64,000 nucleotides of DNA from Methylobacterium gnaphalii (GTDB lineage Bacteria; Pseudomonadota; Alphaproteobacteria; Rhizobiales; Beijerinckiaceae). Below, piece by piece: positions 1-8,630 of the stretch; the first letter of the stretch is position 1, and every line of letters begins with the position of its first letter. Under the pieces are notes generated by a model. That model was not told the origin of the DNA. It made no database searches and saw only the letters and a program-made list of their open reading frames with translations. The stretch covers positions 62,001 through 126,000 of the forward strand of contig NZ_BJZV01000001.1 of the NCBI RefSeq assembly GCF_007992215.1. The letters are read 5' to 3'. The position numbers and the translations under genes are program-made.

Positions 1-103
1 GTGCCGATGGGGCGGCGCTGGGCTCCTGCGCCAGCGCGGCAGCAGGAAGCACGAGCGACAGGGCGAGCGCGCTCGGGCGCAGGAAGCGGGTAAACGTCGG
101 CAT
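1..103 (-). CDS. 5' end of an exported protein (cut by window edge)
   Basis: Only the first 34 codons are visible, beginning with ATG at 103-101 and running out of the window on the left. They encode a typical Sec signal peptide: a short basic start (MPTFTRFLRPS), a hydrophobic core rich in Leu and Ala, and an Ala-Leu-Ala site followed by Gln-Glu-Pro, a likely cleavage point. The mature part is too short to assign a function. An AAGGA-like stretch lies about 12 bases before the ATG. It follows the L,D-transpeptidase gene on the same strand, separated by about 190 bases with a hairpin, so it is probably a separate transcript. Confidence 0.6.
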   Translation of the reverse strand, partial: MPTFTRFLRPSALALSLVLPAAALAQEPSAAPSA

Positions 104-177
104 GAAAGCGGTCCGTCCTTGGGCGTCGCCGCCTCGGGCCCGCTCTGACGACAGGCTCGCGCGCGCAGCGTGAAGAA

Positions 178-192
178 GCGGCCAGAGGCCGC
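178..192 (-). terminator. Candidate terminator of the L,D-transpeptidase gene
   Basis: A perfect 6-bp inverted repeat (GCGGCC / GGCCGC) with a 3-base loop lies about 105 bases after the stop of the transpeptidase gene. Read on the minus strand it is followed by TTCTTC. The stem is short but entirely GC, and the tail is only moderately T-rich, so this is a tentative call. Confidence 0.35.
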
Positions 193-296
193 GGGAGACG
201 GCCAGACAGGTGGAATTTCCCCGCGCCAAACGCAAGCGTGGCCGCTGGAATCGCCTTCGAGCCCGGCTGCAGAATTCCCTTGGGGGATGGCGCTCC

Positions 297-1925
297 TCAG
301 CCGCGCCGGCCGACGAGGCCAGGCGGCAGGAACGCGCGCTCGACGGCCCCTTCGACCGGAGTGGCGGCCGGGGTACGGTGGCCCGTGTCGGGTCGCGCGG
401 CCGGTGCCGAGGCTGGCTTCGTGCTCGTCACGGGCCTCGCTGCCGGCACGAGATCGGTGGCGGCCGGCGCGGGCTGCCCGGCGCGAGCCGGCTTGATGAC
501 GGCGCGGGGCGTGATCGAGCCGGTCGTCACGACGTCGGTGGCGGCGGACGGCGCAGGGGTGCCGGGGGTGTCGAGACCGTAGATGTCATCGCGAAAATGT
601 GCGCGCCCGTCGGGCGTGGCATAGCCGGTGAGATAGACGAAGGTCACCGGCACCGACTTCACCAGCTTGATGTCACGCTTCTCCCCGGTGGCGATGCCGC
701 TCTCGATCTCGATCGGCCCCCAGGTCGAGCCGGGACCGTTCGGGCCCTCGGTGCCCTGGAGCAGCCAGGCCGCGAACTCCTTCACCTGACCGACGCGCAC
801 GCAGCCATGCGAGTGGAAGCGGACATTGCCGGCGAACAGCGACTTCGACGGCGTGTCGTGCATGTAGACGGCGAACTTGTTCGGCATGTCGATGCGCAGC
901 TGGCCCAGCGAATTGTCGAAGCCGGAATCCTGGCGCAGCGTGTAGTTGACCGCCTTCTCTCCGCTCCAGTCGAAGGTCGTGGAATCGACCTCGACTCCGC
1001 CGGGACCGAGCATGCGGATGTGGTTCTTGACGAGATAGCCCGGGTTCTTGCGCATCGTCGGGATGATCTCGTTCTTGATCACCGAGACGGGCAACGTCCA
1101 GGTTGGATTGAGGTTGACGTCGGTCACGCGGGTCTCGACCGAGGGCGTCGCCTTGTCGGGCTTGCCGACGACGGCGACATAGCGGCGCGCAACCGCGCCG
1201 TTCTCCACCGTCTCGACGGTGGCGGAAGGAATGTTCACGACGACGTAGCGCTCACCGAACGGAAACTTCGAGCCGATCAGCCGCTCGACGGTGGCCGCGA
1301 GCTGGCGCTGGCGCACGCTCGCCGGCACGTTCAGCGCCGCGACGGTCAGGCGCTGGACGAGTCCCGATTCCGGCAGGCCATGCCGCTGCTGGAACGATTT
1401 CACCGCCGCCACCAGGGTGTCGTCGTAGATGTCGGAATGCGTGGCATCCGCCGCGAGGTCGCCGGTCATCACGAGATGGCCGCGCAGGGCCGCGACGGCC
1501 GGATTGCGATCGCCGGGCTTCAGGGTAAGCCCAGCCGGAACCTGGCTCCAGCCGCCAGCGTCGGCCAGGGCCTTGTAGTGCTCGGCCATGCGCATGGTGG
1601 CGAGGAAGGTCGCGGGCGTCAGCGTCGGCGTCGGATCCTCGGAGACCTTGGCGTAGACAGGTGCCGGCACCTCTCGCGATTTCTTCGGGGCGGGGGCCGC
1701 AACGGCAGCAGGCGGCGTCCCGGTCATGGCCGGAACGGGGGAGGGCACCGGGTGCGGAGGGACGGACTCTTGTGCAGAGGGTTGCACCGAGAGTGGTAGC
1801 GGGGCGGGCGCGGTCTTCGACTCGGCTGCCGGCTCGGCGCGTGCAACGCCGAGGCACATCGTCATGGCGACAGGGGCGCTGATCAGCGCATGACGAGAGA
1901 TCGGGGAAAGGAAACGCAACGCCAT
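297..1925 (-). CDS. L,D-transpeptidase (YkuD family) with peptidoglycan-binding domain
   Basis: A periplasmic enzyme expected to form 3-3 crosslinks in peptidoglycan or attach proteins to it. From the chosen ATG (MALRFLSPIS) the protein has 542 residues: a signal peptide ending near Val-Ala-Arg-Ala (about residue 30), a Pro/Ala-rich linker, a PG_binding_1 domain (GDRNPAVAALRGHL through FQQRHGLPESG), then the YkuD catalytic domain. The catalytic motif HSHGCVRVG is intact with the nucleophile near Cys375. The ORF is open further upstream to 2081, but that extension carries no signal peptide, so the internal ATG at 1925 is preferred. The layout resembles YcbB/LdtD-type proteins. It is divergent from zwf. 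Confidence 0.9.
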   Translation of the reverse strand: MALRFLSPISRHALISAPVAMTMCLGVARAEPAAESKTAPAPLPLSVQPSAQESVPPHPVPSPVPAMTGTPPAAVAAPAPKKSREVPAPVYAKVSEDPTPTLTPATFLATMRMAEHYKALADAGGWSQVPAGLTLKPGDRNPAVAALRGHLVMTGDLAADATHSDIYDDTLVAAVKSFQQRHGLPESGLVQRLTVAALNVPASVRQRQLAATVERLIGSKFPFGERYVVVNIPSATVETVENGAVARRYVAVVGKPDKATPSVETRVTDVNLNPTWTLPVSVIKNEIIPTMRKNPGYLVKNHIRMLGPGGVEVDSTTFDWSGEKAVNYTLRQDSGFDNSLGQLRIDMPNKFAVYMHDTPSKSLFAGNVRFHSHGCVRVGQVKEFAAWLLQGTEGPNGPGSTWGPIEIESGIATGEKRDIKLVKSVPVTFVYLTGYATPDGRAHFRDDIYGLDTPGTPAPSAATDVVTTGSITPRAVIKPARAGQPAPAATDLVPAARPVTSTKPASAPAARPDTGHRTPAATPVEGAVERAFLPPGLVGRRG

Positions 1926-2206
1926 CACCGCCTCGAACGAGTCGTGCCGGCAGGATGCGGCGTGATGGTTAGGAAATCGCTGATGCGACCGTTTCGCGTG
2001 TGCGAGGACGCACGCTCGCCAGGATGCCGGCGGGCGCAACATCTTCATATTCAGGTAGGCTCGGCGCGAACGCATCGGCACGGTCCCTGCAGCCGGGTTT
2101 TGCTGAGGCCTTCGCTCGGCATATGAGGTGAGCGCCGTCCCTGGCGGCGCCCTTGCATCGCGCCGCCGGGCGTGACTGCCTTCGTACCGAAGCGGGAGAA
2201 GAGCCC
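1926..2206. other. Divergent intergenic region between L,D-transpeptidase and zwf
   Basis: These 281 bases must hold the promoters of two divergent genes. The short overlapping ORFs here do not look like protein. I find no convincing sigma-70 or EcfG-type promoter and no strong inverted repeat. Confidence 0.5.
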
Positions 2207-3685
2207 TTGGCCACCATCATCCCCGTCGCCTCCTTCGACTACGTGGTGTTCGGCGCCACCGGCGATCTGACCCGACGCAAGCTCCTGCCGGCCCTGTACT
2301 ACCGGTTCCGCGACGGCCAGATCCCCGGCAGCAGCCGTATCATCGGCGCCTCACGCACGGAGCTCACGACGGAGGCGTTCCGCGATCGGGCGCGCGAGGC
2401 CTTGCGCGAGTTCATTCCGAGCCATCATCTCGACGAGGCCGCGCTGGCGAACTTCATCGATCACGTCCACTACGTCGCGGTGGATGCCCTTGGCACGGAC
2501 GGCTGGGACGAGCTGAAGGCACTGCTCGACGAGCGGCCCGACCAGGTCCGGCCGTTCTATCTCGCCACCTCGCCCGATCTCTACGGCGCGATCTGCCGGA
2601 ACATCGAGCGCTGCGGCCTCGTCGGCGAGAACACTCGTGTCGTGCTGGAGAAGCCGATCGGCAAGGACCTGAAGTCGGCGCGTGCCATCAACGACGCCGT
2701 CGGCGCGGTCTTCCCGGAGGGCCAGATCTTCCGCATCGACCACTATCTCGGCAAGGAGACCGTCCAGAACCTGCTGGCCTTGCGCTTCGCCAACACGATC
2801 TTCGAGCGGCTCTGGAACGCCGACGTGATCGATCACGTCCAGATCACGGTGGGCGAGACCGTCGGCGTCGAGGGCCGCGGCGGTTACTACGACACCTCCG
2901 GCGCACTGCGCGACATGGTGCAGAACCACCTGCTGCAGCTGCTCTGCCTCACGGCGATGGAGAGTCCGCTCTCCCTCGACGCCGATTCGGTGCGCGACGA
3001 GAAGCTGAAGGTGCTGCGTGCCCTGAAGCCGATCACGCCGGCGGAAGTGCAGGCGGTGACGGTGCGCGGGCAATACGCGGCCGGCGCGGTGTCCGGGAAA
3101 AGCGTCCCGAGCTACCTGGCCGATCTCGGCGGCGAGACCTCGAGCCGCACCGAGACCTTCGTCGCCCTGAAGCTCGAAGTGCGCTCGGCCCGCTGGGCCG
3201 GCGTGCCGTTCTACCTGCGGACGGGCAAGCGCCTTCCGAGCAAGCATTCCGAGATCGTCGTGCAGTTCCGCGCCTCACCCTTCTCCATCTTCCCTGAGGA
3301 AGCTTTCGGGCGCGAGCCGAACCGCCTCGTCATCCGTCTTCAGCCCGAGGAGGGCATGAAGCTCGAGGTGATGACCAAGGATCCGGGCCCCGGCGGTATG
3401 CGCCTGCGCCCGACCGACCTCGACATCTCCTTCGAGGAGACCTTCAAGCAGCGCTACCCGGACGCCTATGAGCGCCTGTTGATGGATATCGTGCGCGGCA
3501 ATGCCACCCTGTTCATGCGCCGCGACGAGGTGGAGGCCGCTTGGGAATGGGCCGACAAGCTGCTTCAGGCCTGGGCCGACCGGCCCGAGCCGCCGCGCCC
3601 CTACGCCGCAGGCTCCTGGGGACCGACGGCGGCCATCGCCCTGATCGAGCGCGACGGCCGCACCTGGCACGAAGAAATTCGCTGA
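2207..3685 (+). CDS. zwf: Glucose-6-phosphate 1-dehydrogenase
   Basis: Oxidises glucose 6-phosphate to 6-phosphogluconolactone with NAD(P)+, the first step of the oxidative pentose phosphate and Entner-Doudoroff routes. The 492-residue product has the N-terminal nucleotide-binding motif FGATGDLTRRK near residues 15-25 and the family active-site signature RIDHYLGKE near 176-184. A TTG start at 2207 is preferred over the longer GTG-type start at 2153 because a GGGAGAAG ribosome binding site lies just before it, the length then matches the family (about 490), and the conserved fold starts at once. The usual partners pgl and edd are not adjacent. Confidence 0.95.
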   Translation: MATIIPVASFDYVVFGATGDLTRRKLLPALYYRFRDGQIPGSSRIIGASRTELTTEAFRDRAREALREFIPSHHLDEAALANFIDHVHYVAVDALGTDGWDELKALLDERPDQVRPFYLATSPDLYGAICRNIERCGLVGENTRVVLEKPIGKDLKSARAINDAVGAVFPEGQIFRIDHYLGKETVQNLLALRFANTIFERLWNADVIDHVQITVGETVGVEGRGGYYDTSGALRDMVQNHLLQLLCLTAMESPLSLDADSVRDEKLKVLRALKPITPAEVQAVTVRGQYAAGAVSGKSVPSYLADLGGETSSRTETFVALKLEVRSARWAGVPFYLRTGKRLPSKHSEIVVQFRASPFSIFPEEAFGREPNRLVIRLQPEEGMKLEVMTKDPGPGGMRLRPTDLDISFEETFKQRYPDAYERLLMDIVRGNATLFMRRDEVEAAWEWADKLLQAWADRPEPPRPYAAGSWGPTAAIALIERDGRTWHEEIR

Positions 3686-3699
3686 TCGCGCGTCGCGAT

Positions 3700-3711
3700 A
3701 AGAGATCTCTT
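3700..3711. repeat. 12-bp perfect palindrome after zwf
   Basis: AAGAGATCTCTT reads the same on both strands and lies 15 bases after the zwf stop. With no loop it makes a poor terminator. It could be an operator for a dimeric regulator, or chance. Confidence 0.3.
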
Positions 3712-3766
3712 CGTACAGCGTGAACAAGTCCGTCTACAACCACACAAGACATTGACCTTTTCTCCC

Positions 3767-3791
3767 GGAACGCCCCTACGGACAACACGTT
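3767..3791 (+). promoter_or_regulatory. EcfG-type general stress response promoter
   Basis: GGAAC at 3767-3771, a 16-base spacer and CGTT at 3788-3791 match the consensus GGAAC-N16/17-CGTT known for EcfG, the stress sigma factor of the PhyR-NepR-EcfG pathway in Methylobacterium and other alphaproteobacteria. It points toward the PAS/HisKA_2 gene and sits 42 bases before its first possible start codon. I found no second perfect match in the gene-free stretches I read. Confidence 0.65.
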
Positions 3792-3833
3792 GACCGCCGC
3801 GAGTCCCAACCAACGAGGGCAGGCTGGCACAGC

Positions 3834-4907
3834 GTGGTGGATCGAACGGCGGGCATGGATTCGGACACACCCTCGACGGACAAGACACCGGACCACAGCC
3901 CGTCTCAGGGGCTGGGCGACGACTTCCGTCGCTTCGCCGATTTCGTGCCGCAGATGATGTGGCGTTCGGACGAGCACGGTCGGGCGCTCCACCACAACGA
4001 GCGCTGGCTGCAATTCACCGGCCGTCCGTTGGAGGAAGAGTTGGGCGACGGCTGGCGCCGCGGGCTCCATCCGGACGACTTCGAGCGCCATGCCAAGATC
4101 GTTGCCGAGGCCTTCAAGGCCCGCGAACCGTTCAGCGTGGAGTTCCGCCTGCGCCGCCATGACGGGGCCTATCGCTGGGTCCTCGACACCGCGCGGCCGC
4201 TCACGGAGAACGGTCGCTTCACCGGCTATCTCGGTTCCTGCTTCGACATCACCGACCGCAAGAATGCGGAGGACCATGCCGAGGCGGCGCTCGTCGAGAA
4301 GGAGACCCTGCTCGCCGAGATCTACCACCGGGTCCGCAACAACCTTCAGGTCATGGTGAGCCTGATCGGGCTCTACGGCCGCGCCGCGCCGGAGCCCTGC
4401 CGCGGCAGCTTCGATGCGCTGGGCCAGCGGGTGCGCGCCATCGCCCTGGTGCAGCAGCACCTGCACGAGGCGCCTCACATCGCCTCGATCGACCTGCGCG
4501 ACTACCTGCACCGCCTCGCCTCGGGGCTCGGCCAGCTGCGCCGGGCCGGACGCATCGGCGTGACCGTCGACGGGACCGGAACCAGCATCGTCGAGCCGCG
4601 CACCGCCAACGCGCTCGGCATGATCGTCGCCGAAGTGGTGGCGGAGTGCCTCGACGCCACGACGGATGCGGTGACCTGCAGCGTGTCCATCACCATCGCC
4701 GCAGGCTTCGGTGAGCCGGTCAGGCTCTCGATCGTGTCCGGGCATGGCGAGGCCGCTGCCGCTGGCCGGCCGGGCGTGCCGAAGCTCGGGCCACGCCTGA
4801 TCGCGGCCTACGCGGCGCAGGCCGAGATCGCGGTGAGCGGTGATGCCACGCGCGCGCATCCGCTCGAACTGCAATTGCCCGAGGCACGGGCTCAGGGTTC
4901 CGGCTGA
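3834..4907 (+). CDS. PAS-domain HisKA_2 sensor protein with degenerate ATP-binding site
   Basis: A soluble 357-residue protein with no membrane segment or signal peptide. Residues 30-145 form a PAS/PAC sensor domain ending in GYLGSCFDITDRK. It is followed by a HisKA_2 dimerisation/phosphoacceptor segment, EIYHRVRNNLQVMVSLIG, with the presumed phosphorylated His165. In the ATPase part the N-box reads IVAEVVAECL where functional members have NELVxNA, so both Asn are lost (Ala266, Glu271), and the DxGxG box reads VSGHG. Autophosphorylation is therefore doubtful. HisKA_2/HWE proteins commonly act on PhyR in the general stress response, and an EcfG-type promoter lies upstream. The start could be GTG 3834 or 3837, or ATG 3855. 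Confidence 0.85.
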   Translation: MVDRTAGMDSDTPSTDKTPDHSPSQGLGDDFRRFADFVPQMMWRSDEHGRALHHNERWLQFTGRPLEEELGDGWRRGLHPDDFERHAKIVAEAFKAREPFSVEFRLRRHDGAYRWVLDTARPLTENGRFTGYLGSCFDITDRKNAEDHAEAALVEKETLLAEIYHRVRNNLQVMVSLIGLYGRAAPEPCRGSFDALGQRVRAIALVQQHLHEAPHIASIDLRDYLHRLASGLGQLRRAGRIGVTVDGTGTSIVEPRTANALGMIVAEVVAECLDATTDAVTCSVSITIAAGFGEPVRLSIVSGHGEAAAAGRPGVPKLGPRLIAAYAAQAEIAVSGDATRAHPLELQLPEARAQGSG

Positions 4908-4992
4908 TCCGCACCGCGCTTGGGTCGCGTCCCGCAGCCCGAGCACCTATATCGCCATCGGTATCCTCCGCCCGAAGAGCCTCGTGCCGTCC

Positions 4993-5418
4993 ATGCTTCC
5001 GCCCATCGCCGACATCGTCGAGAACTTCGAGCTGATCGAGGATTGGGAGCAGCGCTACGGCTACATTATCGAGCTCGGCCGCGAGATGGACGCCTTGCCC
5101 GAGGCGCTGCACACCGAGGAGAACCGGGTGCATGGCTGCGAGAGCCAGGTCTGGCTCGACGTCGGCCTCGACAAGGCCGCCCCGGAGCCGCGTCTCGCGC
5201 TGCGCGGCGACAGCGATTCCAGCATCGTGCGCGGGTTCGTCGCCCTGATGGTGGCGCTCTACCAGGGCAAGACGCCCCAGGATGCCGCCGAGACCGACGG
5301 GCTCGACATCTTTCGGCAGCTCGATTTCGGCTCCCACGTCACCTCGAAGCGCTCGAACGGCGTGCGCGCCATGGTGGCGCGCATCCAGCACGATGCCCGG
5401 CGCCTCGCCGCCGCGTGA
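4993..5418 (+). CDS. sufE: SufE family Fe-S cluster assembly sulfur acceptor
   Basis: SufE takes persulfide sulfur from the cysteine desulfurase SufS and passes it to the SUF scaffold. The 141-residue product matches the family in length and sequence: IADIVENFELIEDWEQRYGY at the start, then VHGCESQVWL with the acceptor Cys at about position 49 (Cys51 in E. coli SufE). ATG 4993 is chosen because homology begins right there. The ORF is open further upstream, but that part overlaps the sensor gene and looks non-coding. No suf operon is next to it, so this is a stand-alone copy. Confidence 0.92.
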   Translation: MLPPIADIVENFELIEDWEQRYGYIIELGREMDALPEALHTEENRVHGCESQVWLDVGLDKAAPEPRLALRGDSDSSIVRGFVALMVALYQGKTPQDAAETDGLDIFRQLDFGSHVTSKRSNGVRAMVARIQHDARRLAAA

Positions 5419-5531
5419 GAGACCGGCGAAATTTCGGCCCGGCGGCTTGACCTGCGCGGCCGGAGACGCCTTCGTCGGCCGGCACGATCAGGCGCGTCAG
5501 CCTGCCGCGAAGCCTTACCGATGAGCGTTGC

Positions 5532-6323
5532 ATGAGCGTCGTCGATCTCGCCCGGTTCATGGAGGATCTCGCCACGCAGTCGGGTGTGGCGATCCTGCCG
5601 TTCTTCCGCGCGCATTTCGGCATGGACGACAAGGCGAGCGGCTCCGGCCGCGGCTTCGATCCGGTCACGGAGGCCGACCGCGCGGCCGAGACGGTGATGC
5701 GCCGGATGATCCGCACGACCTTCCCGACGCACGGCATCCTCGGCGAGGAGTTCGGCTCGGAGCGGACCGACGCGGAGTGCGTCTGGGTGCTCGATCCGAT
5801 CGATGGCACCCGCGCCTTCATCTCCGGCCTGCCGACCTGGGGCACGCTGATCGGTCTGACCCGCAACGGCACGGCGGTGCGCGGCCTGATGCACCAGCCC
5901 TATCTCGGTGAACGCTTCCTGGGCGACGGCCGCAGCGCCACGATCCGGACGGCGAAGGGCGAGCGCAAGCTGCGGACCCGCCGCACCGAAAAGCTCGCCG
6001 ACGCGATCCTGGCGACCACCGATCCGCGCCTCTTCGCGGAGGGCGAGGAGCGCGAGCGCTTCCTCCAGGTCGAGGCCTCGGTGCGGATGTCGCGCTACGG
6101 CGCCGATTGCTACGCCTATTGCATGCTCGCCGCCGGCCAGATCGACCTCGTGGTCGAGGCGGGACTGCAGCCCTACGACATCGTCGCGCTGATCCCGATC
6201 GTCGAGGGCGCCGGCGGGGTCGTGACGTCGTGGGCTGGCGGCCCAGCGACCGGCGGTGGTCGCGTCATCGCCGCAGGCGACCGCCGGCTGCACGAGCAGG
6301 CGCTGGCAATGTTGAATCCGTAA
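5532..6323 (+). CDS. hisN: Histidinol-phosphatase, inositol monophosphatase family
   Basis: The 263-residue protein carries the metal-binding motifs of the IMPase superfamily in order: DPVTEADRAAE, GEEFGSE and DPIDGTRAFISG. The form with DGTRAFISGLPTWGTLIGL is typical of HisN, which removes phosphate from L-histidinol phosphate in alphaproteobacteria and actinobacteria lacking HisB phosphatase. An inositol-1-phosphatase or CysQ-like role cannot be excluded from sequence alone, but the overall match favours HisN. It lies 113 bases after sufE and ends in a strong hairpin. Confidence 0.88.
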   Translation: MSVVDLARFMEDLATQSGVAILPFFRAHFGMDDKASGSGRGFDPVTEADRAAETVMRRMIRTTFPTHGILGEEFGSERTDAECVWVLDPIDGTRAFISGLPTWGTLIGLTRNGTAVRGLMHQPYLGERFLGDGRSATIRTAKGERKLRTRRTEKLADAILATTDPRLFAEGEERERFLQVEASVRMSRYGADCYAYCMLAAGQIDLVVEAGLQPYDIVALIPIVEGAGGVVTSWAGGPATGGGRVIAAGDRRLHEQALAMLNP

Positions 6324-6326
6324 GGT

Positions 6327-6355
6327 GAAACGCGTGGCCGAGCGTCACGCGTTTC
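6327..6355 (+). terminator. Hairpin directly after hisN
   Basis: A perfect 10-bp inverted repeat, GAAACGCGTG / CACGCGTTTC, with a 9-base loop begins 3 bases after the hisN stop codon. It lacks a T-run, so it may act as an RNA-stabilising 3' end or a factor-assisted terminator. Confidence 0.6.
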
Positions 6356-6457
6356 CGACCCGATCCGGCCTCCGATCGGGGCACGGACCGGATGGGCGTG
6401 CCAGGCGAACGGCGGCCGGGGATCGGCAGATGTAGGGCGAACGCCCCACGCCGAAAG

Positions 6458-6865
6458 TCAGGCCGGCAGGCCGGAGGTCTCGAAGAGGAAGTCGTCCACG
6501 GAGGGGATCGTCACGGCGAGGCCGGCACCGTAGGAGGCCTTGCTGAGCCGCCAGGGGCGCTCGGCGCGGGCGCGGATGGCCTCGGAGGGGCGCAGGCGGC
6601 GAGCGGTGCCGTCCTCGGCGATCTCCTCGATGGTGAGGAAGCCGTAGACCTGCAGGCGGGAGGCGACGAGCTTGGTGTCGCGCTCATCGGCGGCGATCAC
6701 CAGGGTGCCGGTGGCGTAGACGGCGTCCATCAGGCTGCGCTGGTGGGCGCGTTCGCGGCCGCGGGCTCCCAGTGCCAGGCTCTCCGCGGAGCGGGCCGTG
6801 CCCGCCATCAGGCCGGTCGGCCGGCGAAAGGGAATGACGTTGTCCGTCGCCGCCGCACTACGCAT
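6458..6865 (-). CDS. Conserved-looking small protein of unknown function
   Basis: I do not recognise a family. The 135-residue product begins MRSAAATDNVIPFRRPTG, has no signal peptide or membrane segment, is rich in Arg and Ala, and contains a mixed alpha/beta middle part (LVIAADERDTKLVASRLQVYGFLTIEEI). ATG 6865 is preferred over the GTG at 6889 because GAAGG lies 8 bases before it. The gene stands alone between hisN and scoB. Codon use matches its neighbours, so I believe it is real. Confidence 0.7.
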   Translation of the reverse strand: MRSAAATDNVIPFRRPTGLMAGTARSAESLALGARGRERAHQRSLMDAVYATGTLVIAADERDTKLVASRLQVYGFLTIEEIAEDGTARRLRPSEAIRARAERPWRLSKASYGAGLAVTIPSVDDFLFETSGLPA

Positions 6866-7065
6866 ACGCAACACCTTCGTCTCGAACACTGACGGCAGGC
6901 GCTCGTGCGGCGCCCTTCCGATGTTCGAGACAATGGTCCGAGTCGGCTTAATGCCTGCTTAGCCATGCCGGGCAGCGGGTGTCCCGCATCGTCCCGGCGC
7001 GGGAATCGTGGGCGCTTTCCGCCGAAGGGGGAAAACGGTTCGGCGAAGGGAGGCGCGGCCAGGAA

Positions 7066-7725
7066 TTAGCGGAGCGCCACCGTGTAGGCGGCCTCGGTCT
7101 TGCTCCTGATCTCCTCCTCGGTGACGCCGTCGGCGAGTTCGATCAGCGTCATGCCGCCGTCACCCTCCTTGTCGATGGTGAAGACGCCGAGATCGGTGAT
7201 CACCATGTCGACGACGCGGGTGCCGGTCAGCGGCAGGTCGCAGGACTTCAGGAGCTTGGCCGACTCGGAGCCGTCCTTGTTCTTGGCGACGTGCTCCATC
7301 ACCACGACGACCTTCTTGACGCCGGCGACGAGGTCCATGGCGCCGCCCATGCCCTTCACCATCTTGCCGGGGATCATCCAGTTGGCGAGGTCGCCGTTCT
7401 CCGCGACCTGCATGGCGCCGAGGATCGACAGGTTGATGTGGCCGCCACGGATCATCCCGAACGAATCGGCCGAGGTGAAGTAGCTCGTGGTCGGCAGCGC
7501 CGTGATCGTCTGCTTGCCAGCATTGATCAGGTCCGGGTCCTCCTCGCCCTCGTAGGGAAAAGGGCCCATGCCGAGCATCCCGTTCTCCGATTGGAGCTGC
7601 ACGGTCATGCCGTCGGGAATGTAGTTGGACACCAGCGTCGGGATGCCGATGCCGAGATTCACGTAGAAGCCGTCCTTCAGCTCCTTGGCGGCGCGCTCCG
7701 CCATCTGCTCACGGGTCCAGGCCAT
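7066..7725 (-). CDS. scoB: 3-oxoacid CoA-transferase subunit B
   Basis: The beta subunit of succinyl-CoA:3-ketoacid (acetoacetate) CoA-transferase, which activates acetoacetate using succinyl-CoA. The 219-residue sequence shows the family start (MAWTREQMAERAAKELKDG), the NLGIGIPTLVSNYIP segment and the catalytic QSENGMLGMGP motif with the nucleophile Glu near residue 47. Subunit A lies upstream on the same strand but is separated by 167 bases holding a repeat element, an unusually wide gap for this pair. The enzyme would serve ketone-body or polyhydroxybutyrate turnover. Confidence 0.95.
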   Translation of the reverse strand: MAWTREQMAERAAKELKDGFYVNLGIGIPTLVSNYIPDGMTVQLQSENGMLGMGPFPYEGEEDPDLINAGKQTITALPTTSYFTSADSFGMIRGGHINLSILGAMQVAENGDLANWMIPGKMVKGMGGAMDLVAGVKKVVVVMEHVAKNKDGSESAKLLKSCDLPLTGTRVVDMVITDLGVFTIDKEGDGGMTLIELADGVTEEEIRSKTEAAYTVALR

Positions 7726-7786
7726 TTTTCGCTCTTTCCCCTCGTCCTTCGCCGAGCCTCGGGCCGACGGTTCGTGATCCCGCCCC

Positions 7787-7884
7787 GTTATTCCGTGGCC
7801 GCGAAGCGGAGCCCGGAATCCGCGATGGGGCGCTGTGCGTCGTATGGATTCCGGGCACTCGCTTGCGGCGAGCCCGGAATGACG
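7787..7884. repeat. Intergenic palindromic repeat element, copy A
   Basis: About 98 bases between scoA and scoB. The ends are near-perfect inverted copies (CGTTATTCC / GGAATGACG). Inside are two hairpins: one at 7790-7819 built on ATTCCG/CGGAAT, and one at 7848-7880 built on ATTCCGGG/CCCGGAAT with an inner CTCGC/GCGAG stem. A related copy lies at 42197-42315. Such elements, with ends like GTCATTCCGGG, are common in Rhizobiales intergenic DNA. Confidence 0.7.
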
Positions 7885-7892
7885 AAGGTGCT

Positions 7893-8630
7893 TCAGACCG
7901 CGCCGCCGCCGGCCGCAGCAGGAGCTGCGTCCTGGCGCTTGCGGGTGGTGCGCTGTTCGATCCGCTTCTCGCGGACCGGCACGTGAATGATACGCTTGAT
8001 GAAGATGCCCGGCGTGTGGATGTGATCCGCGTCGAGATCACCCGGTTGAACAAGGTGCTCGACCTGCGCCACAGTCACGGTGGCGGCGGTCGCCATCATC
8101 GGATTGAAGTTCCGCGCAGTCTTCCGATAGACGAGGTTGCCCTCGGTATCGCCCTTCCAGGCGTGGACGATGGCGAGATCGGCGAAGAGGCCACGCTCCA
8201 TCACGTAGTGATGGCCGTCGAACTCCTTGGTCTCCTTGCCCTCCGCGACCTGCGTGCCGTAGCCGGTCTTGGTGTAGAATGCCGGGATGCCGGCGCCGCC
8301 TGCGCGAATGCGCTCGGCCAAGGTGCCTTGCGGGTTGAACTCGATCTCGAGTTCCCCGCCGAGGAACTGCCGGGCGAACTCCTTGTTCTCGCCGACATAG
8401 GACGAGATCATCTTCTTGATCTGGCGGGTTTCGAGCAGCTTGCCCAGGCCGACGCCGTCAATGCCCGCATTGTTCGAGATGACGGTGAGATCCTTGACGC
8501 CCGAGGCCTGGATCGCGGCGATCAGCTCATCGGGAATGCCGCAGAGGCCGAACCCGCCGGCCATGATTGTCATGCCGTCGCGCAAGAGGCCTTCGAGCGA
8601 CGCCTTCGGATCGGGATAAACCTTCTTCAT
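7893..8630 (-). CDS. scoA: 3-oxoacid CoA-transferase subunit A
   Basis: The alpha subunit paired with ScoB. The 245-residue protein begins MKKVYPDPKASLEGLLRDGM and carries the CoA-binding motif IMAGGFGLCGIPDEL near residues 22-36, then NNAGIDGVGLG and the ENKEFARQFLGGELEIE segment typical of the family. ATG 8630 is chosen because homology begins there; the ORF could be read up to 8912 but the extra part is not protein-like. It is transcribed away from the AsmA-like gene, with a 290-base divergent region between. Confidence 0.95.
   Translation of the reverse strand: MKKVYPDPKASLEGLLRDGMTIMAGGFGLCGIPDELIAAIQASGVKDLTVISNNAGIDGVGLGKLLETRQIKKMISSYVGENKEFARQFLGGELEIEFNPQGTLAERIRAGGAGIPAFYTKTGYGTQVAEGKETKEFDGHHYVMERGLFADLAIVHAWKGDTEGNLVYRKTARNFNPMMATAATVTVAQVEHLVQPGDLDADHIHTPGIFIKRIIHVPVREKRIEQRTTRKRQDAAPAAAGGGAV

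Noticed and set aside
210-1799. A 529-codon plus-strand frame
   Set aside because: It is the complement of the L,D-transpeptidase gene, which carries an intact catalytic motif.
3513-4946. A 477-codon minus-strand frame covering zwf end and the sensor gene
   Set aside because: Shadow of two well-supported plus-strand genes.
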